Shown: positions 1-11,683 of the stretch, piece by piece
How positions within the stretch are numbered: position 1 is the first letter of the stretch
Layout: every line of letters starts with the position of its first letter
Assembly (NCBI GenBank): GCA_964017235.1
Contig: OZ024934.1
Coordinates: 81,868,706 to 81,932,705 of the forward strand
Direction of reading: 5' to 3'
Origin: Sabellastarte sp. h YS-2021
Taxonomy: Eukaryota; Annelida; Polychaeta; Sabellida; Sabellidae
Length of the DNA stretch: 64,000 nt
Translations under genes and position numbers: made by a program
Notes under the pieces: generated by a model
The model's input: only the letters and a program-made list of their open reading frames with translations
Database searches by the model: none
Told to the model about the DNA's origin: nothing

Positions 1-339
1 CCTGTCACTGGAAAGCTCACAACACATTTACAAATTTCTATCTAAAAGACCTTACTTGGTCAGACAACAACAATCTGTATCTGAGGCCAGTAGTAGAGGC
101 ACAACAGGTCCTAGACCCTTCCCCTCAGACCTGTCATCCTCGGAAAGAAAAGAAAGGGGAAAGTTTTCGACCCGGGACGAAAATCTCCTCAAATTACAAA
201 GTTCATACATTTGAAGTCTTTATTTACAAATAACAACAAACACCACAGCTTACTGGGATATATCACCTTTTGACAGCACTGATAAACCCTTCCTTCCAGA
301 CTAAAAGGGCACAAGTCCTCAAGGAAGTTTGTTACTTGA
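1..339. other. no recognisable feature
   Basis: I see no gene or repeat family that I can name here, nor in 576-1084 beyond a G/T-rich stretch near 1020-1050. Confidence 0.5.
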
Positions 340-575
340 TGCAGTTTTTAACACTAGACGATAGGAGAGATTTATTGTGATCAGTTTGTTTCTGTCTGTC
401 TGTCTGTCTGTGCACTGTTTTGCCCTTATAACTCAAAAATTATAACACCAATCAAGCTCAAATTTGGGGTACAGATGGATTCTTCCGAACTTGGTGTAAT
501 TTGTGTGAAAATTAAAGCCAGGAGAGAGTTTTTTTTATTTTTAATTGGGAATACACAGTGAAACTGCTTCTCTTC
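340..575 (+). repeat. dispersed repeat R1, copy 1
   Basis: The segment GACGATAGGAGAG... (TGTC)n ...CCCTTATAACTCAAAAATTATA...AATTTGG... is repeated in opposite orientation at 38355-38608. Class unknown; no coding content. Confidence 0.7.
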
Positions 576-1314
576 ATCACATACATAAACAAGGCCAAAG
601 AGTCTTTCGATTTACGGGCACATGCTGCAAAGCCATCAGTAGGGCACTACAGCAGTATGCACTGCATGGCAGTCTGGAGACATAAACAGTGACAAAAATA
701 CCAAAAAGTGATCTCTTGGAAAAATAGAAAATGATTTTATAAAGATGACTTAAGCAGTATCATCAAATCTAGACACGGTTACTTGGTGCCCATTGTGAAT
801 TCCCTGTCAAATATAGAGGGTGCCATATTTAATTCATAAATGACCACATAATCTAGAAACATATTCATTTGTAAATATAATGTTAAGGGTGTATCTAACT
901 TTAAATGGGGGTTACATGTCCACGGCATGCATGATCCAGTGCATCATGTTCAACCGTTCAACTTTAAAATCTGTTTCTGATGCTTTGGGTTGACTGTCGA
1001 ACCCCTAACATTTTTCAATGGGGGTGGTGGTGGTGAGGGGGTGTGTGAACTCCCTGAACCCCCCTCTTGATTCTTTAGTGAATTAGACAAAACTTTTTGT
1101 ACACAAAAACAAAGCGTCCCTACAGCTTTTAAGTGTTATAAGAAATGCTAAAGGACCAATGTGAAGAGGTAAATGTTATTGGTGAAGAGAAATTCTCCTG
1201 AAAGGACCATGTTAGGGTCACAAGAGTGATCTTGAAACGAAAAAAGCAATCAGTGCCTGTGAACAGGTTCTGTATCAGCTGACTGTGTCTTTTAAGCTGC
1301 AAAGTAGAAGAAGC

Positions 1315-2791
1315 ATGTTTAGGTTTGGCTATGCTGGTTTGACCTTGAATGAGAGGCCCAAGGTCAAATCCGTCCACACCAGAAGATTCCCAGCACATGA
1401 TTTCCTACATGATGGTTTCACATCCCAAACCTCTAGGACTAATAATAAGCGAGTTATTGAACTTTTAAGTTTGGCTATGCTCGTTTGACCTTGAAGGAGA
1501 GGCCCAAGGTCAAATCTGACAACACCAAAAGATTGCCAGCCCATGATTTCCTATATGTTGGTATACCATCCAAAACCTCTAGGACCAATAATAAGCGAGT
1601 TATAAGCGCTTTTCAGTTTGGCTATGCTCATTTGACCTTGAATGAGAGGCCCAAGGTCAAATGCGACCACACCAGAAGATTCCCAGTCCATGATTTCCTA
1701 TATGTTGGTATACCATCCCAAACCTCTAGGACCAATAATAAGCGAGTTATAAGCACTTTTAAGTTTGGCTATGCTTGTTTCACCTTGAAGAAGAGGCCCA
1801 AGGTCAAATCTGACCACACCAAAAGATTCCCAGCCCATGATTTCCTATATGTTGGTATACCATTCCAAACCTCTAGGACCAATAATAAGCGAGTTATAAG
1901 CACTTTTAAGTTTGGCTATGCTCGTTTCACCTTGAAGAAGAGGCCCAAGGTCAAATCTGACCACACCAAAAGATTCCCAGCCCATGATTTCCTATATGTT
2001 GGTATACCATTCCAAACCTCTAGGACCAATAATAAGCGAGTTATAAGCACTTTTAAGTTTGGCTATGCTCGTTTCACCTTGAAGAAGAGGCCCAAGGTCA
2101 AATCTGACCACACCAAAAGATTCCCAGCCCATGACTTCCTATATGTTGGTACACCATCCCATACCTCTAGGACCAATAATGAGCAAGTTATAAGCACTTT
2201 TAAGTTTGGCTATGCTCATTTGACCTTGAAAGAGAGGCCCAAGGTCAAATCTGACCACACCAAAAGATTCCCAGCCCATGGTTTCCTGTATGTTGGTATA
2301 CCATCCCAAACCTCTAGGACCAATAATAAGCGAGTTATAAGCACTTTAAACTTTGCCTGTCCTCGTTTGACCTTGAAGGAGGGGCCCAAGGTCAAATGCG
2401 ACCACACCAGAAGATTCCCAGCCCTTGATTTCCTACATGTTGGTATACCATCCCAAACCTCTAGGACCAATAATAAGCGAGTTATAAACACTTTTAAGTT
2501 TGGCTATGCTTGTTTGACCTTGAAGAAGAGGCCCAAGGTCAAATCTGACCACACCAAAAGATTCCTAGCCCATGATTTCCTATAGGTTGGTTTACCATCC
2601 CAAACCTCTAGGACCAATAATAAGCGAGTTTTAAGCACTTTTATGTTTCGTTATGCTTGTTTGACCTTGAAGGAGGGACCCAAGGTCAAATCCGACCACA
2701 CCAGAAGATTCCCAGCCCATGATTTCCTACATGTTGGTATACCATCCCAAACCTCTAGGACCAATAATAAGCGAGTTATAAGCACTTTTAA
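1315..2791 (+). repeat. S147 tandem array, block 1 (about 10 monomers)
   Basis: A 147-bp monomer recurs (starts near 1320, 1468, 1615, 1763, 1909, 2057, 2203, 2350, 2497, 2642). Each holds TTTGACCTTGAAG, CCCAAGGTCAAAT and CCAATAATAAGCGAGTTATA. Because 147 is divisible by three, open frames run through many monomers, but these are not genes. The block ends at a TTAA where a Kolobok-like element is inserted. Confidence 0.95.
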
Positions 2792-4563
2792 AGGTCATAG
2801 GAAGTATTTTCAAATCATTAATTAGTGATTACATATACATATGTAAGTTCAATTTCTGTGAAAATAAGATGCGTCTGGACAAGGTTACATGGTATATTCA
2901 ATCACTTTCTGGCTGTTTTTTCAAGATTTTCACAACTGTCGCCATTATTTTTCACTCGACAACTCCCATAGAAAATACTAGCCTTGACGTCACAGGTTCA
3001 TGACAATGTAAACAAACTATTATTTCCGTAAGCCTTTTAATACATACATATATATTTAAAAGATTGCATAATGTGTTTTTATGAAGTTTATTTGTTTATA
3101 AGACATCAGTCTGCCACAGTAAATTTTTGAAATAGCCTTCAGAACATCTTTTATATTTGTTCTCAGATAAAAAATATTTAGAGAGGTATTAAGCAAGTTG
3201 CATAAAAATCACCAAACAGTGCAGTCAACCAGGTTCAACTCTGAGATGAATTTTGATAGTTATTTTTTTCAATTTTGAAAACACTATTGCCAGGAGATGA
3301 AATAAATACAACATAAATGTCTTTAGAACTGGGCCTCAAGCAAGGATAATCATATATGTTCCCCAAATTAGTTTCCCACCAAAACTGTAAACAATACTGC
3401 TTTCATAGTATACATAATGCGTCTAGCCATCTACAGTGTTGATTACAGTTCCCCTAAACACATATCCTTTTTTTTGGTCTCAACAAAGGCTTAAATTGAG
3501 AATAAAATGTCACCAACTAATTTCCAAAACTTTAAATTATCCAAACTTAAGGCCAAGAAATATTGAACTAATATCTTAAGGAAAACTCATATACTGAATT
3601 ATTTCATAAACTGATAATGTAACAGTTAGAACTTCAAACATGATTCTTTCAGAATAAATTCAATAAATTTGACTACAACAGCATGCTTTTATAATTTATT
3701 GATGCAAATGAAAACAAATTGTGTAGTTTGATTTCACTTTACATCATGCCTTTTCTTGATAGAAATGCTGGTGATTAAAGGCAAAAAAACAGTATCCAGT
3801 AAGTTCAAATGACCACTTTTGAATTTATCAAGAGATTCTTAGTTTTGTGTAAATTTATCTAACTTGAAAGGCTACTTTCCCATCACAGTTTAAAAACCTG
3901 GAAAAAAATGATGGAAGGAGGCAAAATCTCATACATATGTTTATGCTTTCTGCATTCCAAGACAAGCCTACTTACAGTATATCTGTGTTTGTTAGAACTG
4001 TCAGTGGTTAAAAGTTAGGTAAAACTTGAGAAAAAAACAGCATCCAGAAAAAATAGAGGCTAGTGAGCTTTTTTGGCAAAGGAAAATGTTATCTTCCTTC
4101 AGTTTGTAAATATATACACTATATCTCCAACTACACAGAACTTCATTATGAACCTGTGACGTCATCAATCATCTACTACCAGAAAAACAATATGTCCACT
4201 TTTTACTCCATGTTCGGTTCTCGCCTCCAACCTCTGTGGTCGCCGGTTCGAATCTCGGGCCGGGCGCTTCATGTTGGAAAGTTGGTAGTTACTTGCCGAT
4301 GCCCGGTGGTTTACAGTGCACTATGCACTGGTTTACTCCACCTGTAAACTACCCGTCGCAATATGACCCTGGCTGTTGAACGTGACGTAAAGCAACAAAT
4401 GAATAAATTTACTCCACGTTCGTGATATTTATTTTTATAATGCTATTTATGGCTCTTGTACCATATATTTCTTAAAATAAACCACATTTTCATTCTTATA
4501 GGTTGTTTGTCCACTGAATGAAGTTAACTTCATAATTTTTGTGAAAAATGTTTCCTATGACCT
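2792..4563. mobile_element. Kolobok-like non-autonomous DNA transposon (TTAA target) inside the S147 array
   Basis: The left end is TTAA|AGGTCATAGG (TTAA 2788-2791) and the right end is CCTATGACCT|TTAA (4564-4567). This gives a perfect 10-bp terminal inverted repeat and perfect TTAA target duplication. Removing it rejoins the satellite monomer in register. TTAA targets occur in piggyBac and Kolobok; a TIR starting with AGG favours Kolobok. There is no transposase; the interior is AT-rich and carries a SINE at 4217-4407. Confidence 0.8.
4217..4407 (+). mobile_element. SINE-A copy (tRNA-derived, 5'-truncated)
   Basis: Contains a tRNA B box (GGTTCGAATC) and the family body ...TTGGTAGTTACTTGCC... 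and CGCAATATGACC, ending in an A-rich AAATGAATAAA tail. Flanking target duplications of 15 bp (4202-4216 and 4408-4422, 14/15 identical) show retrotransposition. The A box is missing, and it carries an extra internal segment compared with the other copies. Confidence 0.8.
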
Positions 4564-7335
4564 TTAAGTTTGGCTATGCTCGTTTGACCTTAAATGAGAG
4601 GCCCAAGGTCAAATACGACCACACCAGAAGATTCCCAGCACATGATTTCCTATATGCTGGTATACCATCACAAACCTGTAGGACCAATAATAAGCGAGTT
4701 ATAACCACTTTTCAGCTTGGCTATGCTCATTTCACCTTGAATGAGAGGCCCCAGGTCAAATGCGACCACACCAGAAGGTTCCCAGCCCATGATTTCCTAT
4801 ATGCTGGTATACCATCCCAAACCTCTAGGACCAATAATAAGCGAGTTCTAATCACTTTTAAGTTTGGCTATGCTCGTTTCACCTTGAACGTGGGGCCCAA
4901 GCTCAAATCCGACCACACCAGAAGGTTCCCAGCCAATGAATTTCCTACATGTTGGTTTACCATCCCAAAGCTCTAGGACCAATAATAAGCGAGTTATGAG
5001 CATTTTTATGTTTGGCTATCCTCATTGGACCTTCAAGGAGGGGCCCAAGGTCATATCCGACCACACCAAAAGATTCCCAGCCCATGATTTCCTATATGTT
5101 GGTATGCCATCCCAAAGCTCTAGGACCAATAATAAGCGAGTTATAAGCACCTTTAAGTTTGGCTATCCTCGTTTGACCTTGAAGGATGGGCCCAAGGTCA
5201 AATCCAACCACACCAGAAGATTCCCAGCACATGATTTCCTATATGTTGGTATACCATCCCAAACCTCTAGGACCAATAATAAGTGAGTTATATGCACTTT
5301 TCAGTTTGGCTATGCTCATTTGACCTTGAAGGGGGGGCCCAAGGTCAAATGCGACCACACCAGCACATGATTTCCTACATGTTGGTATACCATCCCAAAC
5401 CTCTAGGACTAATAATAAGCGAGTTATAAGCACTTTTCAGTTTGGCTATCCTCGTTTGACCTTGAAGGAGAGGCCCAAGGTCAAATCTGACCACACCAAA
5501 AGATTCCCAGCCCATGATTTCCTATATGTTGGTATACCATCCCAAACCTCTAGGACCAATAATAAGCAAGTTATAAGCACTTTAAACTTTGCCTATCCTC
5601 GTCTGACCTTGAAGGAGGGGCCCAAGGTCAAATCTGACCACACCAGAAGATTCCCTGCACATGATTTCCTATATGTTGGTATACCATCCCAAACCTCTAG
5701 GACCAATAATAAGCCAGTTATAAGCACCTTTAAGTTTGGCTATGCTCGTTTGACCTTGAAGGAGGGGCCCAAGGTCAAATGCAACCACACCAGAAGATTC
5801 CCAGCACATGATTTCCTATATGTTGGTATACCATCCCAAACCTCTAGGACCAATAATAAGCGAGTTATAAGCACTTTTAAGTTTGGCTATGCTCATTTGA
5901 CCTTGAACAAGAGGCCCAAGGTCAAATCCAACCACACCAGAAGATTCCCAGCACATGATTTCCTATATGTTGGTATACCATCCCAAACCTCTAGGACCAA
6001 TAATAAGCGAGTTATAAGCACTTTTCAGTTTGGCTATGCTCATTTAACCTTGAATGAGAGGCCCAAGGTCAAATCCGACCACACCAGAAGATTCCCAGCA
6101 CATGATTTCCTATATGTAGGTATACCATCCCAAACCTCTACGACCAATAATAAGCGAGTTATAAGCAATTTTAAGTTTGGCTATGCTCGTTTGACCTTGA
6201 AGGATGGGCCCAAGGTCAAATCTTACCACACCAGAAGATTCCCAGCACATGATTTCCTATATGTTGGTATGCCATCCCAAACCTCTAGGACCAATAATAA
6301 GCGAGTTATAAGCACTTTAAACTTTGCCTATGCTCGTTTGACCTTGAAGGAGGGGCCCAAGGTCAAATGCAACCACACCAGAAGATTCCCAGCCCATGAT
6401 TTCCTACATGTTGGTATACCATCCCAAACCTCTAGGACCAATAATAAGCGAGCTATAGGCACTTTTAAGTTTGGCTATGCTCATTTGACCTTGAACAAGA
6501 GGCCCAAGGTCAAATCCAACCACACCAGAAGATTCCCAGCACATGATTTCCTATATGTTGGTATACCATCCCAAAGCTCTAGGACCAATAATAAGCGAGT
6601 TATAAGCATGTTTATGTTTGGCTATCCTCGTTTGACCTTGAAGGAGAGGCCCAAGGTCAAATCCTACCACACCAGAAGATTCTCAGCCCATGATTTCCTA
6701 TATGTTGGTATACCATCCCAAACCTCTAGGGCCAATAATAAGCGAGTTATAAGCACTTTTAAGTTTGGCTATGCTCGTTTGACCTTGAAGGGGGGGCCCA
6801 AGGTCAAATGCGACCACACCAGAAGATTTCCAGCACATGATTTCCTATATGTTGGTATACCATCCCAAACCTCTAGGACCAATAATAAGCGAGTTATAAG
6901 CACTTTTAAGTTTGGCTATGCTCGTTTGACCTTGAAGGGGGGGCCCAAGGTCAAATGCGACCACACCAGAAGATTTCCAGCATATGATTTCCTATATGTT
7001 GGTATACCATCCCAAACCTCTAGGACTAATAACAAGCGAGTTATAAGCACTTTTCAGTTTGCCTATCCTCGTTTGACCTTGAAGGAGACGTCCAAGGTCA
7101 AATCTGACCACACCAAAAGATTCCCAGCCCATGGTTTCCTATATGTTGGTATACCATCCCACACCTCTAGGACCAATAATAAGCGAGTAATAAGCACTTT
7201 AAACTTTGCCTATCCTCGCTTGACCTTGAACGAGGGGCCCAAGGTCAAATCTGACCACACCAGAAGATTCCCAGCACATGATTTCCTATATGTTGGTATA
7301 CCATCCCAAACCTCTACGACCAATAATAAGCGAGT
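4564..7335 (+). repeat. S147 tandem array, block 2 (about 19 monomers)
   Basis: Continues block 1 after the Kolobok-like insertion, with the same 147-bp period and high identity. One monomer near 5360 is short by about a dozen bases. A 636-codon open frame at 5456-7366 runs through it only because the period is a multiple of three; substitutions show no codon bias that I can see. Confidence 0.95.
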
Positions 7336-7834
7336 TCAAGGCTTAATCTTAGCAAAATTTTTATGAACTTATAATCAATCGCCCGTCAATCGGTAAATTA
7401 TGGCCCGACTGATCCCAATATCGACTGGTACCTAGATTCTTCCCTCAGGAATGTGCATACCAAATTTGGTTGACCCACACCCAGTACTTTCTGAGGAAAT
7501 CTAGTGAAAAGGAAGTAAATTTTTTTTTGAATTTTTGATAATGTGACCTTGATAAAGGTCAAAGGTCAAATTTATGCCTGTCAAAAAATTTCCCCACGCC
7601 TATAGAAGAACACTGCCACATATCATTTGGATAGGCCTAATAACAAGGGAGATATTCAAGGGAGACGATAATGCGGCAGCGGTGGCGGCGGCTGACTGAA
7701 AACCGGGGGTGAAACCAATAAGCGTCCCCTTTTCAAGGGATGCTTAATTATGATATGTAAGGTACATGTAGACAGGTCATATGCCATTTTTTGGACACTG
7801 GCTTTGCGTAGAAACTTTATTATAGCCTCTTCAA

Positions 7835-8027
7835 GGGGCCACAGTGGCAGAGTGGTAACACTCTCGCCTCCCACCTCTGAGGCCAGGGTTCAGTTCCCGG
7901 CACGGCCTCAAGTGGGAAAGCTGGTAGTTGCTTGCCGTTGGTCCAAGTACCTATCGTGATATGACCTGTACAGTGTTGAAAGCGACATAAACCCCCAAAT
8001 AAATAAATAAATGGGTAAATAAATAAA
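7835..8027 (+). mobile_element. SINE-A copy, full length, perfect 14-bp target duplication
   Basis: Starts GGGGCCACAGTGGCAGAGTGG (A-box region) with B box GGTTCAGTTCC, then a body ending CGACATAAACCCCCAAATAAA with AAATAAA tail. It is flanked by perfect TATAGCCTCTTCAA duplications (7821-7834 and 8028-8041). Intact SINE of 193 bp; the tRNA-derived head should carry an internal pol III promoter. Confidence 0.9.
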
Positions 8028-8044
8028 TATAGCCTCTTCAAATG

Positions 8045-8338
8045 TCAAAGCTGGGGTTTTATGTCCCTCTGTCTCGTACAACAGCCACAGTCTTACAGGT
8101 CCTCACCTATGTCACTTGTGGGAGGTGAATCCACACAGAGGTGACAGTCTGTGATTAAATGCCAATCCCGACAACCTACATGGCCAATCAATGCATGTTT
8201 GCCATAGTTTGCAAGTAGTTTAGCATCTAATCACAGGCTGTCACCTCTATGTGGGTTCAACCCAGACAAGTGACAATGCTGAGGGCCTGTCCCATTATAA
8301 CCCTGGTTGAACAGGATGTAAAATCCAAACTTTGACTT
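8045..8338. mobile_element. foldback MITE
   Basis: Ends are inverted: GTCAAAGCTGGGGTTTTATG against the complement of ATCCAAACTTTGAC. An inner inverted pair (CACACAGAGGTGACAGTCTG near 8133 and CAGGCTGTCACCTCTATGTG near 8235) extends the fold. No coding sequence. Confidence 0.65.
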
Positions 8339-9529
8339 TTAGTTTGTATGAACAGTAGTATTCATGATATTGTACATACCCCTCATAAGAACACTGATTT
8401 GTTTACAGTTACCCATTCGTGATCACAAGGAGATCTCTTGAGAAAGATTTATGTGGTGATCACGAGAAAGTCTCTTGACAAAGCTTGTTATGTGGTGACA
8501 AACAGAAGATCTCATGAGCACAAGAGATGATCTTGTGAGAATGAACTAAACCAACTTCTGAACAGAACTTTTTATGTTGTGCTGCTCCTAACTTATTATG
8601 TCATGATAACAAGACAATCTGGTGATCACTATATTATCACCTTTTCATAAAGTCAGTTGCATAAATATGCTTTAATCACCTTCACTTTTTCATGAAGCAC
8701 AATATCCCTTCTGTGCAAACATATTATACATTTCAAATCTGAAAGGCTGTAGCTACTGATATTGCAGGTGTTTAAGTGTAGGAAAACATGTAATAAAATT
8801 ATTTGATATACTTAACTACACACGAAACATTTGACGTCAGGTATTTGTTTTTTCAGAGGTGAAAACAATGGCTTCAAAAACTAGTATATGTGGGCGTCAT
8901 ATATAACTAACATCTGGCTAGAGTTAAAAATAGAAAAGGAGAGAATAGTATTATGAAAACTATTATCAGAGTATCACAATGTTCAATAACACTAGAAAAA
9001 GGTTTTAATGACTGCTACATTATTTTTGGTAAAATAATAATTAAACCAGATGGCATGCAAATTTATTAAAAATGCACCTGAATCTGGATTCACCCTTGAT
9101 TTTTAACCTACACATAGACAGGAGCAAAATATACCGTTTATGTAGAAAAATTAGCTAGAAAAAAATTGACTAATTCTTAGCATTAAGAGACTCACTAGAA
9201 ATAGTTTTCACTCATGGTCAGTTCTGGATTACAAATTTTCACTCGGAATGAATTGTAACTGTCCAAGGTAAAATAGCTAAATTAATACCCAGTGAAATTC
9301 CACTGATACAGTATATTAACTGGTATTATCTCCATGATGCATGTAAATCCTCACTTGGTTGTTTTGGATATCTTGAAACTCTCCAAAATACATACAAGAA
9401 TGGCTGAAATTATAAAGCTTTAACTTAGCTTTTCATAAGATTATTTCGGGACATTAAGCACCTTGGCAGTACTTTAAACTCATATGACAAAACTAATCTA
9501 CAAAAAAAAAAAAAACAGTCCAGATACCT
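8339..9529. other. AT-rich intergenic, short degenerate repeats only
   Basis: Nothing gene-like. Around 8420-8540 there are several short repeats of a GAGATCTCTTGAGAAAG-type motif in both orientations. Confidence 0.5.
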
Positions 9530-10160
9530 AATAAAAATGACCATAACCTCTTCATTTGTGGTATAATTTTATTTTTTTTTTATCACCATATTATGTTTCA
9601 GCTTGAAGAGGTCTCGAAGAATGACTCACATGGAATGGGATCAGAACGGTATGGCGTGTCCTGACCTTGACATTAATCCCTTAAACCCCAGGAGTTGTGG
9701 GTGAGAAATTCTCATTGAGAATATGGCATGTCATGCTTGGCAATGAGTGATTTACTTACATGCACTGTGTTTTACAACAGCAAAATATGACCATGTTGAC
9801 AAGATTTATTACTTTTAACATAATTATAAGTGACATTCACATCCCCAGTTAAAATGACCATAGTTTCTCCATTTCTTGTGTGATTTTGATTTATTTTCAC
9901 CATAATGATATGCTTCAGCTTGAAGAGGTCTTGAAGAATGACTCATATTGGGTAGCATTAGAACGGTATGGTATGTACTTACCTTAACACTCATCCCTTA
10001 TACCCCTGAAGCTGTGGGTTTCAATTTCAGGCTTTAAGGGAGAAATTCCCACCACTGAAAATATGGCAAAATGATTGATCAGTGATTTACCAATTGGCCA
10101 CCACGTTCACATGACCTAAGAATCTGATTACAAGTGACATTCAGATCTCTTTGAGACTAT
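9530..10160 (+). repeat. direct duplication, about 315-bp period
   Basis: AAAATGACCATA...CAGCTTGAAGAGGTCT...AGAATGACTCA... occurs at about 9534 and again at about 9852, with moderate divergence. Two units only. Confidence 0.7.
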
Positions 10161-10286
10161 TGGCAAAGAATATACGCATTATAATAGTAACATTTAGTTA
10201 ATTAAAACTACACATACACGTATTTCATTCCGTAGCTGGCATGAGAACGTGTTATTAAATGTATTTTGTAAAAGCTGGCATCGTTA

Positions 10287-10511
10287 GAGTAAGAAATCTA
10301 AAATTCGCCACATATCTGAAATTCGCTACATGTAACAATACTAATAAAATAAATGAATTGTGGTGAGATTTGTTGAATGTATAGTAAATTAAGGCTTTTT
10401 GAACAGAAAAATACCAATTGTGAGACAAAAAGATCATTTTCTTCATAAAATTAACTAAGGTTTTAGAGGTGGCGAATTTTAGATTCCTGGCGAATTTTAG
10501 ATTTCTTACTC
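10287..10511 (-). mobile_element. MITE-T copy 1 (TA-flanked, 225 bp)
   Basis: Ends are GAGTAAGAAATCTAAAATTC and its complement, with TA on each side. A CTAAAATTCGCCA-type motif is doubled inside one end. Three more copies lie at 16436, 45187 and 61213 in the opposite orientation. The TA target suggests the Tc1/mariner class, but this is an inference. Confidence 0.88.
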
Positions 10512-10951
10512 TATGTTTTCTGCAGGTTTGTTTAAGGAGTAAGGCCACTTCTACCAAATCTGGATGTGTGATACATGTGTTCCACTGTCACGAGGTTACC
10601 TCCTTACCATCTGGATTATGTGGCATGTGGTTTTGTCAGTTGTGGGACCTATCTCTTCATTTATGACGATTGGGAGGGTGAGGGTACATGTCAAACCTAT
10701 TTATCAAAGCTGTTTGAAATGCTTTATAATTGATCATCCTTTCTTGTCAACCATAACTGTATAATGACTTTTCTTTGGGGTTATACAACCTATACCTTTT
10801 TCGGATGCGACACTTAATTTGTTAAATTATTTCTTGTTACAACTAACCTGTTAACATGGAATCAAGTGAAATGTTATCCAATAAGAAGATACATGTACAT
10901 TTAAGAGTCTCCCAATTAATTTCCCTGCTTTCACAAATTGATCCTTACTAG
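10512..10951. other. no recognisable feature
   Basis: Intergenic; short open frames only. The same applies to 11149-11673. Confidence 0.5.
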
Positions 10952-11139
10952 TAGACTTGCTCAAAGTCTTTGTATTTCTTATTCCACCAAATCTGACATA
11001 CATGGAATCCTTATGAACCCATCACGATGGGTGGGGAAATTACTGAGGGATGAAATACTTTTGTCAGCCCCATATTTTGACCAAAAAGTCATTCAGTCCT
11101 CATATAATACCTAAGACAAAAGGACTTGAGGAAAGTCTA
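10952..11139. mobile_element. MULE-like MITE copy 1 (9-bp target duplication)
   Basis: Ends are TAGACTTG and AAAGTCTA. Flanks CCTTACTAG (10943-10951) and CCTCACTAG (11140-11148) match at 8 of 9 bases. The second copy at 27708 also has a 9-bp duplication. Nine-base duplications are typical of Mutator-like elements. Confidence 0.75.
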
Positions 11140-11683
11140 CCTCACTAGCTGTTATAACTTATCTTCCTGAATCATTACAACCAGGAGCAAGTTATAAGAT
11201 GTATAAGTTATAAGAGTTTTTGTAGCATAATTCATCCTTTCCTTTGTGTAATACCATAAGAATTTTATAGGTAGCTTACATGTTTTCACACCATTTTTAT
11301 TTGGATCGTTTGGAACAGAACCCTAACTTTAAATTTGTCGAGGTCTTACGATAACTGAGGAATATGGAACAGTAATATAAACAGATGGCCTTAGAGTATT
11401 ATAATGATACTGACACCTTTTGATAAACTTTTTTTTTTGGTGAACCAGTAATATTCAGTCCCCGACCTAGTGGAATCCCACGACAATGATACAACACAAG
11501 AGGACCATGAAATATTTATTCATTAGTTATTACAACACTCACACGTTACTATCTACAGAGCAAAGAGTCTTGACTGGGTCATGATGATTTTTAACAATTC
11601 AAATTAAAACAAGTTACCAACCATCAGTTCTTGGCAGTTCCCATTTCTAATTTCAGGAATAAATACAGAAGATGTTAGAGGGG

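Larger units (their letters stand above)
1085..7750. mobile_element. H1 element copy 1: hairpin-ended, satellite-bearing non-autonomous element
   Basis: The left end has a small T/A hairpin followed by AAACAAAGCGTCCC (about 1108-1119). The right end is a hairpin, AAGCGTCCCC and GGGATGCTTAA (7720-7747). The same pair of ends bounds three other copies here (30055-34611, 40584-41754, 45418-47163). The interior is mostly S147 tandem repeat. Element design (3' hairpin, no long inverted ends, central array of ~150-bp monomers) recalls bivalve pearl/Helitron-derived elements; that assignment is an inference. No transposase or helicase is present. Confidence 0.7.

Noticed and set aside
1485-2585. 366-codon open frame with seven 49-aa repeats
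   Set aside because: It is a read-through of the 147-bp satellite; the homologous frame has stops in nearly every H2 monomer and variation shows no protein-level constraint.
5456-7366. 636-codon open frame
   Set aside because: Same satellite read-through; no start context, introns, or non-repeat domain.
7835-7910. tRNA gene
   Set aside because: A and B boxes are present but the sequence does not close into a cloverleaf and continues into a SINE body with a target duplication.
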